Positions 1 to 8,136 of a stretch of 64,000 nt of DNA are shown here, in pieces (within the stretch, counting starts at the first letter, position 1; each line of letters begins with the position of its first letter). This DNA is from an uncultured Angelakisella sp. (GTDB lineage Bacteria > Bacillota > Clostridia > Oscillospirales > Ruminococcaceae). Under the pieces are notes generated by a model. That model saw nothing but the letters and a program-made list of their open reading frames with translations. It was not told the origin of the DNA and ran no database searches. Made by a program: the position numbers and the translations under genes. The stretch lies in contig CAJUFK010000002.1 of NCBI GenBank assembly GCA_910585535.1, positions 1 to 64,000 on the forward strand, given 5' to 3'.

Positions 1-16
1 GGTCCTGGCACAACCC

Positions 17-1039
17 TTAGCCGCGGAGCGGCGGGGAGGGTCTGCCTGCGGGCGCAGGCCCGGCAGGGGCCAAAGCCAGGTCCTCATCCCCGTGCCGGAC
101 CAGAAAGTCCAAAGCCTCGTCCCGGATGCTCTGCACCAACTCCTGGACCACCGGATAACGGCGGCAGGCCTGGGCGCAATAGAAAAGGTAAAGATCCGCC
201 CCGGCACAGTAGCCCTCCAGGGGGATGTACTGGAGCTGGCCGCTTTCCAGCCCGTCGTACCGCTTGCAGGCGGGGGAGAAGGTGACGACGTAGGCCTCCT
301 TTTCCTTTCGGAGCAGGTTGATGGCGTTGCTCACCTCGGTGACCACCACGTTTTTTGCCCCCGACGGCTTCTCGATGAGGTCGTACAGAATGTCACAGAG
401 GGACTCCTCCCGGGGAATGTCCCGAAGGTCCCGGACGTCCGGAAGGAGCAGGTGGTGGGCCTGGAGTTCCTCCAATGTAATGCTGCTGCGCCCGGCCAGG
501 CTGCCGTCCCGGTTCACCAAACAGCCGTAGGACCCGTGGAAAAGGGGGATGGGATCCTGCTCCCAAAGCTTGATGAACCGCCTCAGAGAGCGGTCCTTCT
601 GGTTGCAGAGGGTGAGGGCCAGGGAGGGCCGCTGGGGGTCGTAGGAGATATGTTCCTCTGCCCGCATGGTCATGGTGTAGTTCAGGTTCAGCCCGGGGTA
701 CTTTTCCCGGAACCGCAGCAGGATCTCCGGAATGAGAAAGCCCGACAGGGAGGTGTGGACATAGAGATCCACGGCCTGGGGCATGGAATTTTCCGAAAGG
801 GCCAGCCAGTCGCTGTACCATGCCACCATCTGCCGGGCCTGGGGCAAAATCCGCTGCCCCGCCTCGGTCAGCTGGATCCCCGCCTTGTTGCGGAAAAACA
901 GCTTGGTTCCCAGCTCCTGTTCCATCCCCTGGAGGGCTTTGGTAAGGCTGGGCTGGGCGACGTACAGACGCTGGGCGGCCTCGTTGATGGAGCGGGAATC
1001 GGCCAGCACCACAAAGTATTCCAGAGTTTTTAGTTTCAT
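17..1039 (-). CDS. LysR-family transcriptional regulator
   Basis: This is a 340-residue LysR-type regulator, the usual family length plus a short proline-rich tail. The N-terminal winged helix-turn-helix is clear (residues about 1-60, with SINEAAQRLYVAQPSLTKALQGMEQ-type helices split by the turn), and the rest is the effector-binding domain. It is divergent from the UroD-family operon that starts at 1211. The 170-bp gap holds a perfect inverted repeat at 1083-1106, so control of that operon in response to a small-molecule substrate is inferred. The ATG at 1039 follows a GGAGGGTG-type ribosome site. Confidence 0.93.
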   Translation of the reverse strand: MKLKTLEYFVVLADSRSINEAAQRLYVAQPSLTKALQGMEQELGTKLFFRNKAGIQLTEAGQRILPQARQMVAWYSDWLALSENSMPQAVDLYVHTSLSGFLIPEILLRFREKYPGLNLNYTMTMRAEEHISYDPQRPSLALTLCNQKDRSLRRFIKLWEQDPIPLFHGSYGCLVNRDGSLAGRSSITLEELQAHHLLLPDVRDLRDIPREESLCDILYDLIEKPSGAKNVVVTEVSNAINLLRKEKEAYVVTFSPACKRYDGLESGQLQYIPLEGYCAGADLYLFYCAQACRRYPVVQELVQSIRDEALDFLVRHGDEDLALAPAGPAPAGRPSPPLRG

Positions 1040-1082
1040 CTTTCACCCTCCTTGACCATACAATAGGTTATAGCTTTTTTTC

Positions 1083-1106
1083 ATACAGAAAAATAATTTT
1101 CTGTAT
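1083..1106. promoter_or_regulatory. Perfect inverted repeat, probable LysR operator
   Basis: ATACAGAAAA, a 4-base spacer and TTTTCTGTAT form a perfect 10-bp dyad in the AT-rich gap between the divergent LysR gene and the UroD-family operon. Its position and T/A-rich form suit a LysR binding site. No strong sigma-A promoter is clear nearby, as is common for activator-dependent promoters. Confidence 0.6.
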
Positions 1107-1210
1107 TATACAAAACTATAAATCAATGATACACTATTTCTAGTGCATTTGTCAAACAGGTGCCGGTACAACGCAAGAGAAAAGTCGAAAGAAGAGAGAG
1201 GAGAATCATC

Positions 1211-2227
1211 ATGACAAAACGTGAACGCTTCGAGAAATTCCTCGCCAATCAGCCGGTGGATCGTGTCCCTGTGGCCTTCTTCCATCACTTCTGCGGCCCT
1301 GCCGAGTGGGGCAAGGGTTTGGAGAACCAAGACGCCTTCGAGCGCAACGTGATGGGCCACAAGTACGCCCGGGAAAAGTTCGATCCTGACGTCATCAAGA
1401 TCATGAACGACACCCTGATGATTATGCCCGTGGACGTTTCCTTTGTGAAAACCGCCGACGACCTGCGGAAGGTCCACGCCCCGGCCCTGGATTCCGAGTT
1501 CGTAAAAAAGACCCTGGAGCTGACCAAGCGGTCCCGGGCCTTCTATGCCGACAGCGACGCCCCGGTTTACGCCACCGGGTTCTCCCCCTCTATGGTGCTT
1601 CGCAACAGTATGTGCATCGGCGGGATCCCCGGGGAAGGGGATGAGAGCCAGCTGATCGGCTTTATCCAGTCGGATCCCGACGCCGTTTCCGCCGCCATTA
1701 AGAACATCGCCGAGGACATCGCCGCCATCAACGAGCTGCTGATTAAGGAAGGCGGCGTGGACGGCATCTACCTGAGCGTCAACAACCAGTCCAACTTCTT
1801 TACCGATGAGTTCTTCCTGACCTACGTGGCCCCCCACGAGCAGGAGATGCTCCGCAAGGCCAACGAGCTGAGCAAGATCAACCTTCTGCATATCTGTGGC
1901 TACCACGGCCGTTCCAACCACCTGCACCTGTTTACCGGCTACGAAGCCGCCGCCTACAATATCGCCGTCTACGCCGAAGGGGTCTCCCTCAGCGAAGGCC
2001 GCAAGCTCTTTGGCGGCAAGCCCGTCTTTGGCGGCTACGCCCAGGATACCGTCATCTACAGGGGCACCAAGGAGGAGGTCAAAAAGGCCGCTTGGGAGAT
2101 TCTGGACGAGTGCGGCCAGGTGGGCGTCATGCTGGGCGCCGACTGCACCGTGCCCAACGACATTGACGAGACCCGTCTGGAATGGGTCCGGGAAGCCGCC
2201 ATCGAATACGCCCAGCAGCATAAGTAA
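1211..2227 (+). CDS. Uroporphyrinogen decarboxylase-family protein (methyltransferase-like), copy 1
   Basis: This 338-residue protein belongs to the UroD superfamily branch that includes the corrinoid methyltransferases MtaA/CmuA rather than haem-pathway HemE. Zinc-ligand signatures of that branch are visible: HICG in the middle and GADC near the C-terminus. The ATG at 1211 follows AGAGAGGAG, and an upstream in-frame ATG has no ribosome site. It is first in a four-gene operon with a close paralogue, a CyuA-like enzyme and a YkvI-like carrier. No corrinoid-protein gene lies in the operon, so the methyl acceptor, or whether methyl transfer occurs at all, is unknown. Confidence 0.88.
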   Translation: MTKRERFEKFLANQPVDRVPVAFFHHFCGPAEWGKGLENQDAFERNVMGHKYAREKFDPDVIKIMNDTLMIMPVDVSFVKTADDLRKVHAPALDSEFVKKTLELTKRSRAFYADSDAPVYATGFSPSMVLRNSMCIGGIPGEGDESQLIGFIQSDPDAVSAAIKNIAEDIAAINELLIKEGGVDGIYLSVNNQSNFFTDEFFLTYVAPHEQEMLRKANELSKINLLHICGYHGRSNHLHLFTGYEAAAYNIAVYAEGVSLSEGRKLFGGKPVFGGYAQDTVIYRGTKEEVKKAAWEILDECGQVGVMLGADCTVPNDIDETRLEWVREAAIEYAQQHK

Positions 2228-2248
2228 GGCGAAAGGAGCCGGAAAAGC

Positions 2249-3265
2249 ATGACGAAACGGGAGCGGTTCCAATTATTTTTGGAAAACAAACCGGTGGACC
2301 GGGTTCCGGTGGCCTTCTTTCACCATTTTATCCCTTTTGGCGATTTTGGCAAGGGGCTTTTGGATGACGCTGTTTTTGAAAAGAACATCCAGGGCCACCG
2401 CCTGGCCCGGCAGCTCTTCGACCCGGACATTGCCAAGATCATGAACGATTCCCTGTTTTTTATGCCCCTGGATGTTTCCTTTGCGGAAAAGGCCTCCGAC
2501 CTGCGAAAGGTGGAACCGGTCTCGATGCAGTCCCCCTTTGTCCGCCGCAGCCTGGAACTGACCAAGCGGGTCCGGGAAATCTACGACGGCCCCGACGCGC
2601 CCCCGGTCTTTATCACCAGCTGTTCCCCCACCTTTGTGCTGCGAAACAGCCTGTCGGTAAACGGGATGCCCAATGTCGGCGGGGACGAGACCCGGATCAA
2701 GGGCTTTGTGGAGGAGGACCCGGAGGCCCTGTCGGTGGCCGTTCAGTCCCTGGCCCAGGGCATTGCGGAGTTCAACCGCCTGCTTATCACCGAAGCGGGG
2801 GTAGACGGCATCTATCTCAGCGTCAACAACCAGGCGGGGTTCTTCCGGGAGGATGTCTTCCGGACCTGCATTGCTCCCCACGAAAAGGCAGTTCTGGACA
2901 GCGCCAACCGGCTGAGCAGGATGAACCTCCTCCATATCTGCGGCATGGCCGGCCGGGCCAACGACCTGTCCTTGTTCACCGATTTCCAGGCCGCTGCCTA
3001 CAACTGGGCGGTCCACGCCGAGGGGGTCTCCCTGGCAGAGGGAAAGAAACTTTTTGGGGGCAAGGCGGTGTTCGGCGGCTTCCAGCAGACCGGACCCATC
3101 TACCAAGGGAGCCGGGAGGAACTGGAACAGGCCGCCTGGACCATCCTGGAGGAAAGCGGCCAGCTGGGGATCGGCCTGGGCGCCGACTGCACCGTGCCAG
3201 CCGACATCGACGACGTCCGGCTGGCCTGGGTCCAGGAGGCCGCCGCAAAATACGCAAACCGATAA
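2249..3265 (+). CDS. Uroporphyrinogen decarboxylase-family protein, copy 2
   Basis: This 338-residue paralogue of the preceding gene is alignable over its whole length, starting with the same MTKRERF opening. It keeps the HICG and GADCTVP motifs, so a tandem duplication is evident. The ATG at 2249 follows AAAGGAGCC, 21 bp after the upstream stop. Two diverged copies side by side suggest either a heteromeric enzyme or two related substrates. The reaction is not established; the operon context (CyuA-like desulfidase and carrier) points to catabolism of a small nitrogen- or sulfur-containing compound. Confidence 0.87.
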   Translation: MTKRERFQLFLENKPVDRVPVAFFHHFIPFGDFGKGLLDDAVFEKNIQGHRLARQLFDPDIAKIMNDSLFFMPLDVSFAEKASDLRKVEPVSMQSPFVRRSLELTKRVREIYDGPDAPPVFITSCSPTFVLRNSLSVNGMPNVGGDETRIKGFVEEDPEALSVAVQSLAQGIAEFNRLLITEAGVDGIYLSVNNQAGFFREDVFRTCIAPHEKAVLDSANRLSRMNLLHICGMAGRANDLSLFTDFQAAAYNWAVHAEGVSLAEGKKLFGGKAVFGGFQQTGPIYQGSREELEQAAWTILEESGQLGIGLGADCTVPADIDDVRLAWVQEAAAKYANR

Positions 3266-3278
3266 AGGAAGTGGAACC

Positions 3279-4547
3279 ATGACACCCCAGATCCAAAAGG
3301 ACTATGTGGCAATCCTGAAGGAGGAACTGGTACCCGCCACCGGCTGTACCGAACCCATCGCCATCGCCTATGCCGCCGCCAAGCTGCGCCAGACCCTGGG
3401 CGCGGCGCCGGAAAAGGTGCTGGCGGAGGTCTCCGGCAACATCCTGAAGAATGTAAAAAGCGTGGTCGTCCCCAACACCGGGGGCCTGAAAGGGATCCGG
3501 GCCGCCATCTCTGTGGGAATCGTCGCAGGGGAGGCGGACCGGGAACTCCAGGTCATCTCCTCGGTGTCCCCTGACAGACACGCAGCCATCGCCAGCTACT
3601 GCAAAGAAACGCCGATAAAGATTGTCTGCCCCGACACCCCCCGGGTCCTGGATATTCGCCTGACCGGGTGGGCGGGGCAGGACGAAGCCACCGTACATAT
3701 TGCAAACAACCACAGCAACCTGGTCCTGATCCGGAAAAACGGGGAGATCCTATTGGAAAAGCCCCTGGCGGTCTCCGCCGAGGACGGCCTTACCGACAAG
3801 CGCTGTCTGAACCTCCGGGATATTCTGGACTTTGCCTCTTCTGTGGACCTTTCCCTGGTCCAGGAGCTGTTGGAGCGGCAGATCCGGTACAACACCGCCA
3901 TTGCCACCGAGGGTCTCCGGGGGAATTGGGGGGCCAATATCGGCTCCACCCTGCTGAAGGAGTACGGCAGCGACATTAAGATCGAGGCCCGGGCCTGGGC
4001 CGCCGCCGGCTCCGACGCCCGGATGAGCGGCTGCGAAATGCCGGTGGTAATCCTGTCCGGCTCCGGCAACCAGGGAATGACGGCCTCCCTGCCGGTGATC
4101 CGGTACGCCAAGCATATGGGGGCGGACAAGGAACACCTTTTCCGGGCCCTGCTGGTAAGCGACCTGGTCACCGTCTACCAAAAAGCGGGGATCGGCCGCC
4201 TGTCCGCCTACTGCGGCGCTGTCAGCGCCGGGGTAGGGGCGGGATGCGGCATCGCCTATCTCCACGGGGCGGATTATGACGCCATCGCCCATACCATCAC
4301 CAACGCGGTGGCCATTCTTTCCGGGACCATCTGCGACGGGGCCAAGCCGTCCTGTGCAGCCAAAATCGCCGCGTCGGTGGACGCCGGCATCCTGGGCTAC
4401 CAGATGTACCGGGAGGGCCAGGCCTTTTTAGGCGGCGACGGGATCCTGGCGGAAGAGCTGGCAGACACCATTGCCAATGTAGGGGTTCTGGCCCGGGAAG
4501 GGATGCGGGGCACCGACCGCACCATCCTTGAGATCATGACGGCATGA
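3279..4547 (+). CDS. CyuA-like L-cysteine desulfidase / serine dehydratase alpha-type protein (UPF0597)
   Basis: This 422-residue protein matches the UPF0597/CyuA family, related to the iron-sulfur L-serine dehydratase alpha chain. It begins with the family motif VPATGCTEPIAIA and carries conserved Cys residues around SGCEMPV, GAGCGIAYLHG and CDGAKPSC, consistent with an oxygen-labile Fe-S cluster. Known members break L-cysteine into pyruvate, ammonia and sulfide. The ATG at 3279 has GGAAGTGGA upstream and lies 13 bp after the preceding gene, so it is co-transcribed. The substrate could instead be another beta-substituted amino acid made by the two UroD-family enzymes; that is inference. Confidence 0.87.
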   Translation: MTPQIQKDYVAILKEELVPATGCTEPIAIAYAAAKLRQTLGAAPEKVLAEVSGNILKNVKSVVVPNTGGLKGIRAAISVGIVAGEADRELQVISSVSPDRHAAIASYCKETPIKIVCPDTPRVLDIRLTGWAGQDEATVHIANNHSNLVLIRKNGEILLEKPLAVSAEDGLTDKRCLNLRDILDFASSVDLSLVQELLERQIRYNTAIATEGLRGNWGANIGSTLLKEYGSDIKIEARAWAAAGSDARMSGCEMPVVILSGSGNQGMTASLPVIRYAKHMGADKEHLFRALLVSDLVTVYQKAGIGRLSAYCGAVSAGVGAGCGIAYLHGADYDAIAHTITNAVAILSGTICDGAKPSCAAKIAASVDAGILGYQMYREGQAFLGGDGILAEELADTIANVGVLAREGMRGTDRTILEIMTA

Positions 4548-4574
4548 TCCCCTACAAGAAAGGAGAGTAGTATT

Positions 4575-5747
4575 ATGGAGAACAAAGAAAAGACCGGTTT
4601 CGCAAAAACATTTTCCATCTGGTTCGGCCTGGGCGCCCTGATGTTCGGCACCTTCTGCGGAGCCAACATGGCCTCCGGCGTTTATGCGGCAGGGTACATT
4701 GTCACCCTGGGCGGCGGCTGGGCCTTGGTCTGGCTGGCGATGTTCTGCTTCGCCATGTCCTTCTTCTGCGCGGTGGGACTTAACTTTGTCCGGGCCTTTA
4801 AGGTGAGCAATTACAACGCCTATTATCTGGCCCTGTACAACGTCCACAAGCCGGACGCCAACCCCATGCTCCGGGGCGTAGTCACCGTCTTTTTCGACCT
4901 GTACACCATGGCCATGGGCGTGGTTACGGTTGCAGCCACCATCTCCCTTTTTGCCGAGCTGATGAACACCCTTTTGGGGATCCCCTCTGTGGTGGCCAGT
5001 ATCGCCGGCGTTCTGCTCTTTACCGTGCTGACCATCTACGGCGCGGCTTTCCTGCGGAAGTTCAACACGGTTATGACCGTCTCCCTCATCGTCTGCCTGC
5101 TGGCGATCCTCATTGCCGTGGTGAGCATCCGGGGCGGCGTGCTGCTGGAGCGGATCGGCAACTTTAACATCGGGCCGGAATGGGGCCTTGCAACGATTCC
5201 CGCCCACTTTATGATGATCCTCAACTACTGCTTCACCAACTCCAGCTGGGGTTCCACCCTGAGCAACTATTCCGACCAGATCCAGACCAAGAAAGACGCC
5301 ATCGGCACCGGGGTGACCATCGGCGTTCTGGTTACGCTCTTGTTCATTATGACCGGCCTTATCGTCCTGCCCTTTATGCCTGAGGTCATGGCCGGCACCC
5401 CCATCCTGATGATCTGCCAGCAGTATCTTTCCCCCGTCCTGACCATTATCTACTGGATCGTGGTCATCTTCTCGGTGGTCTCCACCGCCCCCAGCTTTAC
5501 TTACAATTTCTCCAACCGCTGGGTCACCCTGTGGAAAGGGGAGCAGGTCTCCAGAAAGGTTAAGTTCTTCATCCTGTCCCTGGCCTATCTGGTGGTGTGC
5601 TGGATCATTTCCGGCGTCGGCCTGATGGCTATTGTCCAGAAGGGCTACATCATGCTGGGCAAGATTGCGCTCTTCGCCATCGTCATCCCGCTGTTCATCT
5701 CCATCCCCCGGGTTTGGAAGAAGGACAAAGAGGACGCGGCGGCATAA
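4575..5747 (+). CDS. YkvI-family membrane protein, probable amino-acid-type carrier
   Basis: This 390-residue integral membrane protein has about ten hydrophobic segments and resembles the YkvI family, distant members of the amino acid/polyamine/cation carrier fold. The N-terminal segment (GALMFGTFCGANMASG) fits the broken first helix of that fold. It is the last gene of the operon, ending before a terminator at 5769. Uptake of the compound degraded by the upstream enzymes, or export of a product, is inferred from the operon. The ATG at 4575 follows AAAGGAGAG. Confidence 0.8.
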   Translation: MENKEKTGFAKTFSIWFGLGALMFGTFCGANMASGVYAAGYIVTLGGGWALVWLAMFCFAMSFFCAVGLNFVRAFKVSNYNAYYLALYNVHKPDANPMLRGVVTVFFDLYTMAMGVVTVAATISLFAELMNTLLGIPSVVASIAGVLLFTVLTIYGAAFLRKFNTVMTVSLIVCLLAILIAVVSIRGGVLLERIGNFNIGPEWGLATIPAHFMMILNYCFTNSSWGSTLSNYSDQIQTKKDAIGTGVTIGVLVTLLFIMTGLIVLPFMPEVMAGTPILMICQQYLSPVLTIIYWIVVIFSVVSTAPSFTYNFSNRWVTLWKGEQVSRKVKFFILSLAYLVVCWIISGVGLMAIVQKGYIMLGKIALFAIVIPLFISIPRVWKKDKEDAAA

Positions 5748-5768
5748 AAAGAGGGCTGTTACACAGAA

Positions 5769-5797
5769 AAAGGGGGCGCGGTATCCGCGTCCCCTTT
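5769..5797 (+). terminator. Rho-independent terminator of the UroD/CyuA/YkvI operon
   Basis: AAAGGGG-CGCGG, a 3-base loop, CCGCG and CCCCTTT form a strong hairpin followed by GTTTC. It lies 21 bp after the carrier gene and 30 bp before the converging sigma-like gene. Confidence 0.75.
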
Positions 5798-5826
5798 GTT
5801 TCAGCGGCAACCCCCCGGTTCTGCCA

Positions 5827-6156
5827 TCACGGACCCCAGGGCCGGGCAGGAGCCGCCAGGGACCGAAGGCGGCCCAGGGCCCTGGAAAGCCTCCGGCTTA
5901 TGGTGCAGGGGGCAACCCCCAGCAGCTTTGCCGCCTGGACGGCGCTCATCCCCCGGATGAGGCAGAGATCCACCGCCTCCCGCTGGCTTGCGGTGAGGCA
6001 ATGCTCCAGCCCGTAGGCCAACAGCCGCCGCCGGAGTTCCCGGCCGAAGTCCTGTTCCTCCTCCGGAAGGCAGGCCGCCCCGGGCAGCCCCTCCCAATCC
6101 CCCAGGTATTCCCGGCGGCGGCTCCCCGCCAGGGGGGCGCAGTCGGCCCTACGCAT
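5827..6156 (-). CDS. Small sigma-70 region-4-like protein
   Basis: This 109-residue protein has a C-terminal helix-turn-helix of sigma region 4 type (residues about 55-95: LTASQREAVDLCL, then MSAVQAAKLLGV and TISRRLSRALGRL). No region 2 is visible, so it is not a complete sigma factor. Proteins of this kind occur with small coiled partners. It overlaps the preceding 65-residue gene by 8 bp and is surely co-transcribed from the promoter near 6535-6563. Its target is unknown. Confidence 0.72.
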   Translation of the reverse strand: MRRADCAPLAGSRRREYLGDWEGLPGAACLPEEEQDFGRELRRRLLAYGLEHCLTASQREAVDLCLIRGMSAVQAAKLLGVAPCTISRRLSRALGRLRSLAAPARPWGP

Positions 6157-6346
6157 AGTATTCCCGGAGGTAGCGGGACAGACTGCGAAGGTCCATCAGT
6201 TCCAGGCGCATCACCTCCTCCCGCCGCTCCAGGTCCCGGGCCTCTTCTCCCCGGGCCCATGCCAGCTGTTCTCGGATCCTTTCCAATCCCTCCGCCAGCC
6301 GCTCCGCCGATTTGCCGTACTCCTCCGCCAACTGCCGCAGATCCAT
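6149..6346 (-). CDS. Small coiled-coil protein upstream of the sigma-like gene
   Basis: This 65-residue, strongly charged helical protein starts MDLRQLAEEYGKSAERL and is rich in Glu, Arg and Leu. The ATG at 6346 is chosen over longer upstream starts because GGAGGACTT precedes it at the right distance. It overlaps the sigma-like gene by 8 bp. I do not recognise a family beyond the small partner proteins that precede sigma-like regulators in phages and clostridia; a binding partner role is inference. Confidence 0.65.
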   Translation of the reverse strand: MDLRQLAEEYGKSAERLAEGLERIREQLAWARGEEARDLERREEVMRLELMDLRSLSRYLREYYA

Positions 6347-6512
6347 CTTCACAAGTCCTCCGTTATTCGGGCCGGTCCCGTTCCGCTGGGGGCGGGGCAT
6401 CTTTCCGCCTGCCTGGAGAAACAGAACCGGCACTGTTCCCGCCCTGCCGCCGCAAAGGGAGGACGCCGGCAGGGTTTGTTGACCTCTTTGGGGACGGGGA
6501 TCCCCGAAGAAA

Positions 6513-6563
6513 AAGAACATTTGTTCTTAATTCCAGGGTACCACAAATTTCCTCCGCTGTCAA
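6513..6563 (-). promoter_or_regulatory. Promoter with LexA/DinR-like box for the sigma-like pair
   Basis: On the minus strand TTGACA (6558-6563) and TACCCT (6535-6540) are 17 bp apart. Just downstream, at 6513-6528, AAGAACA-TT-TGTTCTT contains GAAC-N4-GTTC, the core of the Gram-positive LexA (DinR) box. Repression by LexA and DNA-damage induction of the sigma-like pair is a testable inference. An XRE operator is the alternative, because an XRE gene is adjacent. Confidence 0.5.
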
Positions 6564-6612
6564 CCGCCGTTTTTCCGCTGTCCTTGTATCGGGATAGTCA
6601 ACGGACCATGGA

Positions 6613-6641
6613 TTGTTTTTTCTTCGGGGTTCTGGTACAAT
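6613..6641 (+). promoter_or_regulatory. Sigma-A promoter of the small XRE gene
   Basis: TTGTTT and TACAAT are separated by 17 bp, ending 20 bp before the ATG of the XRE gene. The ribosome site AAGGGGGTG follows directly. Confidence 0.6.
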
Positions 6642-6661
6642 GGAAGAAAGGGGGTGAACGG

Positions 6662-6910
6662 ATGTTCCGGCACTGGCTTCGGGAGGCCCGGGAAAGCTTC
6701 GGTTTGACCCAGGGGGAATTGGGGCGGCTGGTGGGGATCAGCCCCAGCGCCCTGGGGATGTACGAGCAGGGACGGCGGCGTCCTGGCCCCAAAAGCCGGG
6801 CAAGGATCCAGGAGTTTTTCAGGGAGCGCGGGGTGGAGATGCCCCCTCCGGGGTCGGGAGATCCGGAGGGAGATCTCCCCATCGGCTCTTTGTACGGTTC
6901 CCGGCTTTGA
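6662..6910 (+). CDS. Small XRE-family HTH regulator
   Basis: This 82-residue protein is almost only a Cro/CI-type helix-turn-helix (residues about 1-55, with SFGLTQGELGRLVGISPS and ALGMYEQGRRRP) plus a short tail. The ATG at 6662 follows AAAGGGGGTG. It is divergent from the sigma-like pair and is followed by a strong terminator at 6922. Self-control or control of the divergent pair is likely from the layout. Confidence 0.83.
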   Translation: MFRHWLREARESFGLTQGELGRLVGISPSALGMYEQGRRRPGPKSRARIQEFFRERGVEMPPPGSGDPEGDLPIGSLYGSRL

Positions 6911-6921
6911 CCGGTCTGTCC

Positions 6922-6953
6922 GGCCTGGGACAAAGGGTTTCTTGTCCCAGGCC
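6922..6953 (+). terminator. Strong terminator between converging genes
   Basis: GGCCTGGGACAA and TTGTCCCAGGCC form a perfect 12-bp stem with an 8-base loop, followed by GGTTGGTCTTTT. It lies between the XRE gene and the convergent C45 acyltransferase gene and could serve both. Confidence 0.75.
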
Positions 6954-6963
6954 GGTTGGTCTT

Positions 6964-8034
6964 TTATATGGTGTAAAGTTCGTACTGGTTTTCGCAGGGA
7001 TTCCCCCAGCAAAGATAGGCGCTTCCCCGGTCCAGGCAGTAGATGGTGGAGGCGATGGTCTTCAGGCCCTTTTCCGGACAGTGGTTGCAGATGGACCCAG
7101 GGTGCCCCTGGTGGTCCCGAAGGGCTTCCATCATCGTCTCCGGGGTGATGGCGCCGGTCTGCTTCCCCAGGAGATACCAGAGCCGCTGGCCCCGGAACTG
7201 CCGTCCCTCCTCGGGACGGAACCGGTCGATTTGTGGATTTGCCAGGAAATCGTTCCCGTGGCCCAGGACCCCGCGGGCCGTTTCTATGGTGTAATTTTCC
7301 AGGGGATTGGTCTCCCGCAGCAGGACCTTCTTGTCCTTGGCGGAACCCACCAGATAGTTCAGCGAAACCTTGGGGCGGAACTCGTCCAGGATGCTTTGGG
7401 CCTCCGCCATGGAGCGGCATTGGAGGAGCCGGCGGCGGAGGAAGTTGGTGGGGATCGCCGCCTCCGGCCGGTCCAGGGTGGAGAGAAGGGTGGCGCAGGC
7501 CAGGCCAAGACCGTGGCTGTTCATGCCGCTTCGTACCAGCTGCCCCGGCTCGGTAAGGGCCAGGATCCGGGTGCCGTTTTCTTCGTCGATGTGCAGAACG
7601 TACAGGTCCTCCCCGATAAAGGGAGCGTTGTCCCAGTTCTGGCCGACAATGGTCTCCCCTTCCGCCGAGGCGGAGGGCTCCACCCCGTACAGGGTGCATT
7701 CCGCGTCCTCCGGCGCGGCCTTGGCGGCCTCCCCCTTGGAGAATTTCAGCAGCTCATACCGGGAGTTCAGGAGCATAACCACCGGAAGGGGGACCCCGGC
7801 CCCCTGGGCGATTCCCCGGGCCTCCTCCATCAGGTCCGGGAGGGTCTGTTCCAGCAAAGGGACGGACTCCATCGCCTTGGCTTTGGCTTCCTCCCAGCGA
7901 TACCCCTTTTGGGAAAAGGAATGCCGGTACCCCTGGCAGATCCTTTGGATCTCCGCCGACACCTGGGAACCGTGCTGCACCCCCCGCTGAAACGGGTGGG
8001 GACTTTTTATGTAGATCTCTTTGAACCTTGCCAT
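6964..8034 (-). CDS. C45-family autoproteolytic acyltransferase/hydrolase (isopenicillin N acyltransferase-like)
   Basis: This 356-residue protein of the C45 (acyl-CoA:6-aminopenicillanate acyltransferase) family is an Ntn-hydrolase that self-cleaves in front of a catalytic Cys. The expected Cys is near residue 113 (AECTLYGV), followed by the family motif GQNWDN. The Ser/Asn-rich region MNSHGLGLACATL is also typical. Bacterial members hydrolyse or transfer acyl groups on small amides, and no beta-lactam pathway is present here. It lies downstream of the transporter/deacetylase operon, beyond a hairpin, so cleaving an imported amide is possible but unproven. Confidence 0.85.
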   Translation of the reverse strand: MARFKEIYIKSPHPFQRGVQHGSQVSAEIQRICQGYRHSFSQKGYRWEEAKAKAMESVPLLEQTLPDLMEEARGIAQGAGVPLPVVMLLNSRYELLKFSKGEAAKAAPEDAECTLYGVEPSASAEGETIVGQNWDNAPFIGEDLYVLHIDEENGTRILALTEPGQLVRSGMNSHGLGLACATLLSTLDRPEAAIPTNFLRRRLLQCRSMAEAQSILDEFRPKVSLNYLVGSAKDKKVLLRETNPLENYTIETARGVLGHGNDFLANPQIDRFRPEEGRQFRGQRLWYLLGKQTGAITPETMMEALRDHQGHPGSICNHCPEKGLKTIASTIYCLDRGSAYLCWGNPCENQYELYTI

Positions 8035-8064
8035 TTGGTCCTCCTGTTTTTATATAATTTGTGC

Positions 8065-8114
8065 GTTTCCGGGAAGCGTCTGCCTCCTTTGAAGGCCAGA
8101 CGCTTCCCGGAAAC
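8065..8114. repeat. Perfect 18-bp inverted repeat (long hairpin)
   Basis: GTTTCCGGGAAGCGTCTG at 8065-8082 is repeated exactly in inverted form at 8097-8114 with a 14-bp loop. It lies between the EamA gene and the C45 gene. On the minus strand no strong T-run follows, so it may stabilise or attenuate the transcript rather than end it. Confidence 0.75.
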
Positions 8115-8136
8115 TGAAAAGAAATGAGGAAAGCGA

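Noticed and set aside
4428..5810. Long minus-strand open frame opposite the YkvI-like gene
   Set aside because: His/Asp/Gly-rich product is the typical antisense image of a hydrophobic membrane protein.
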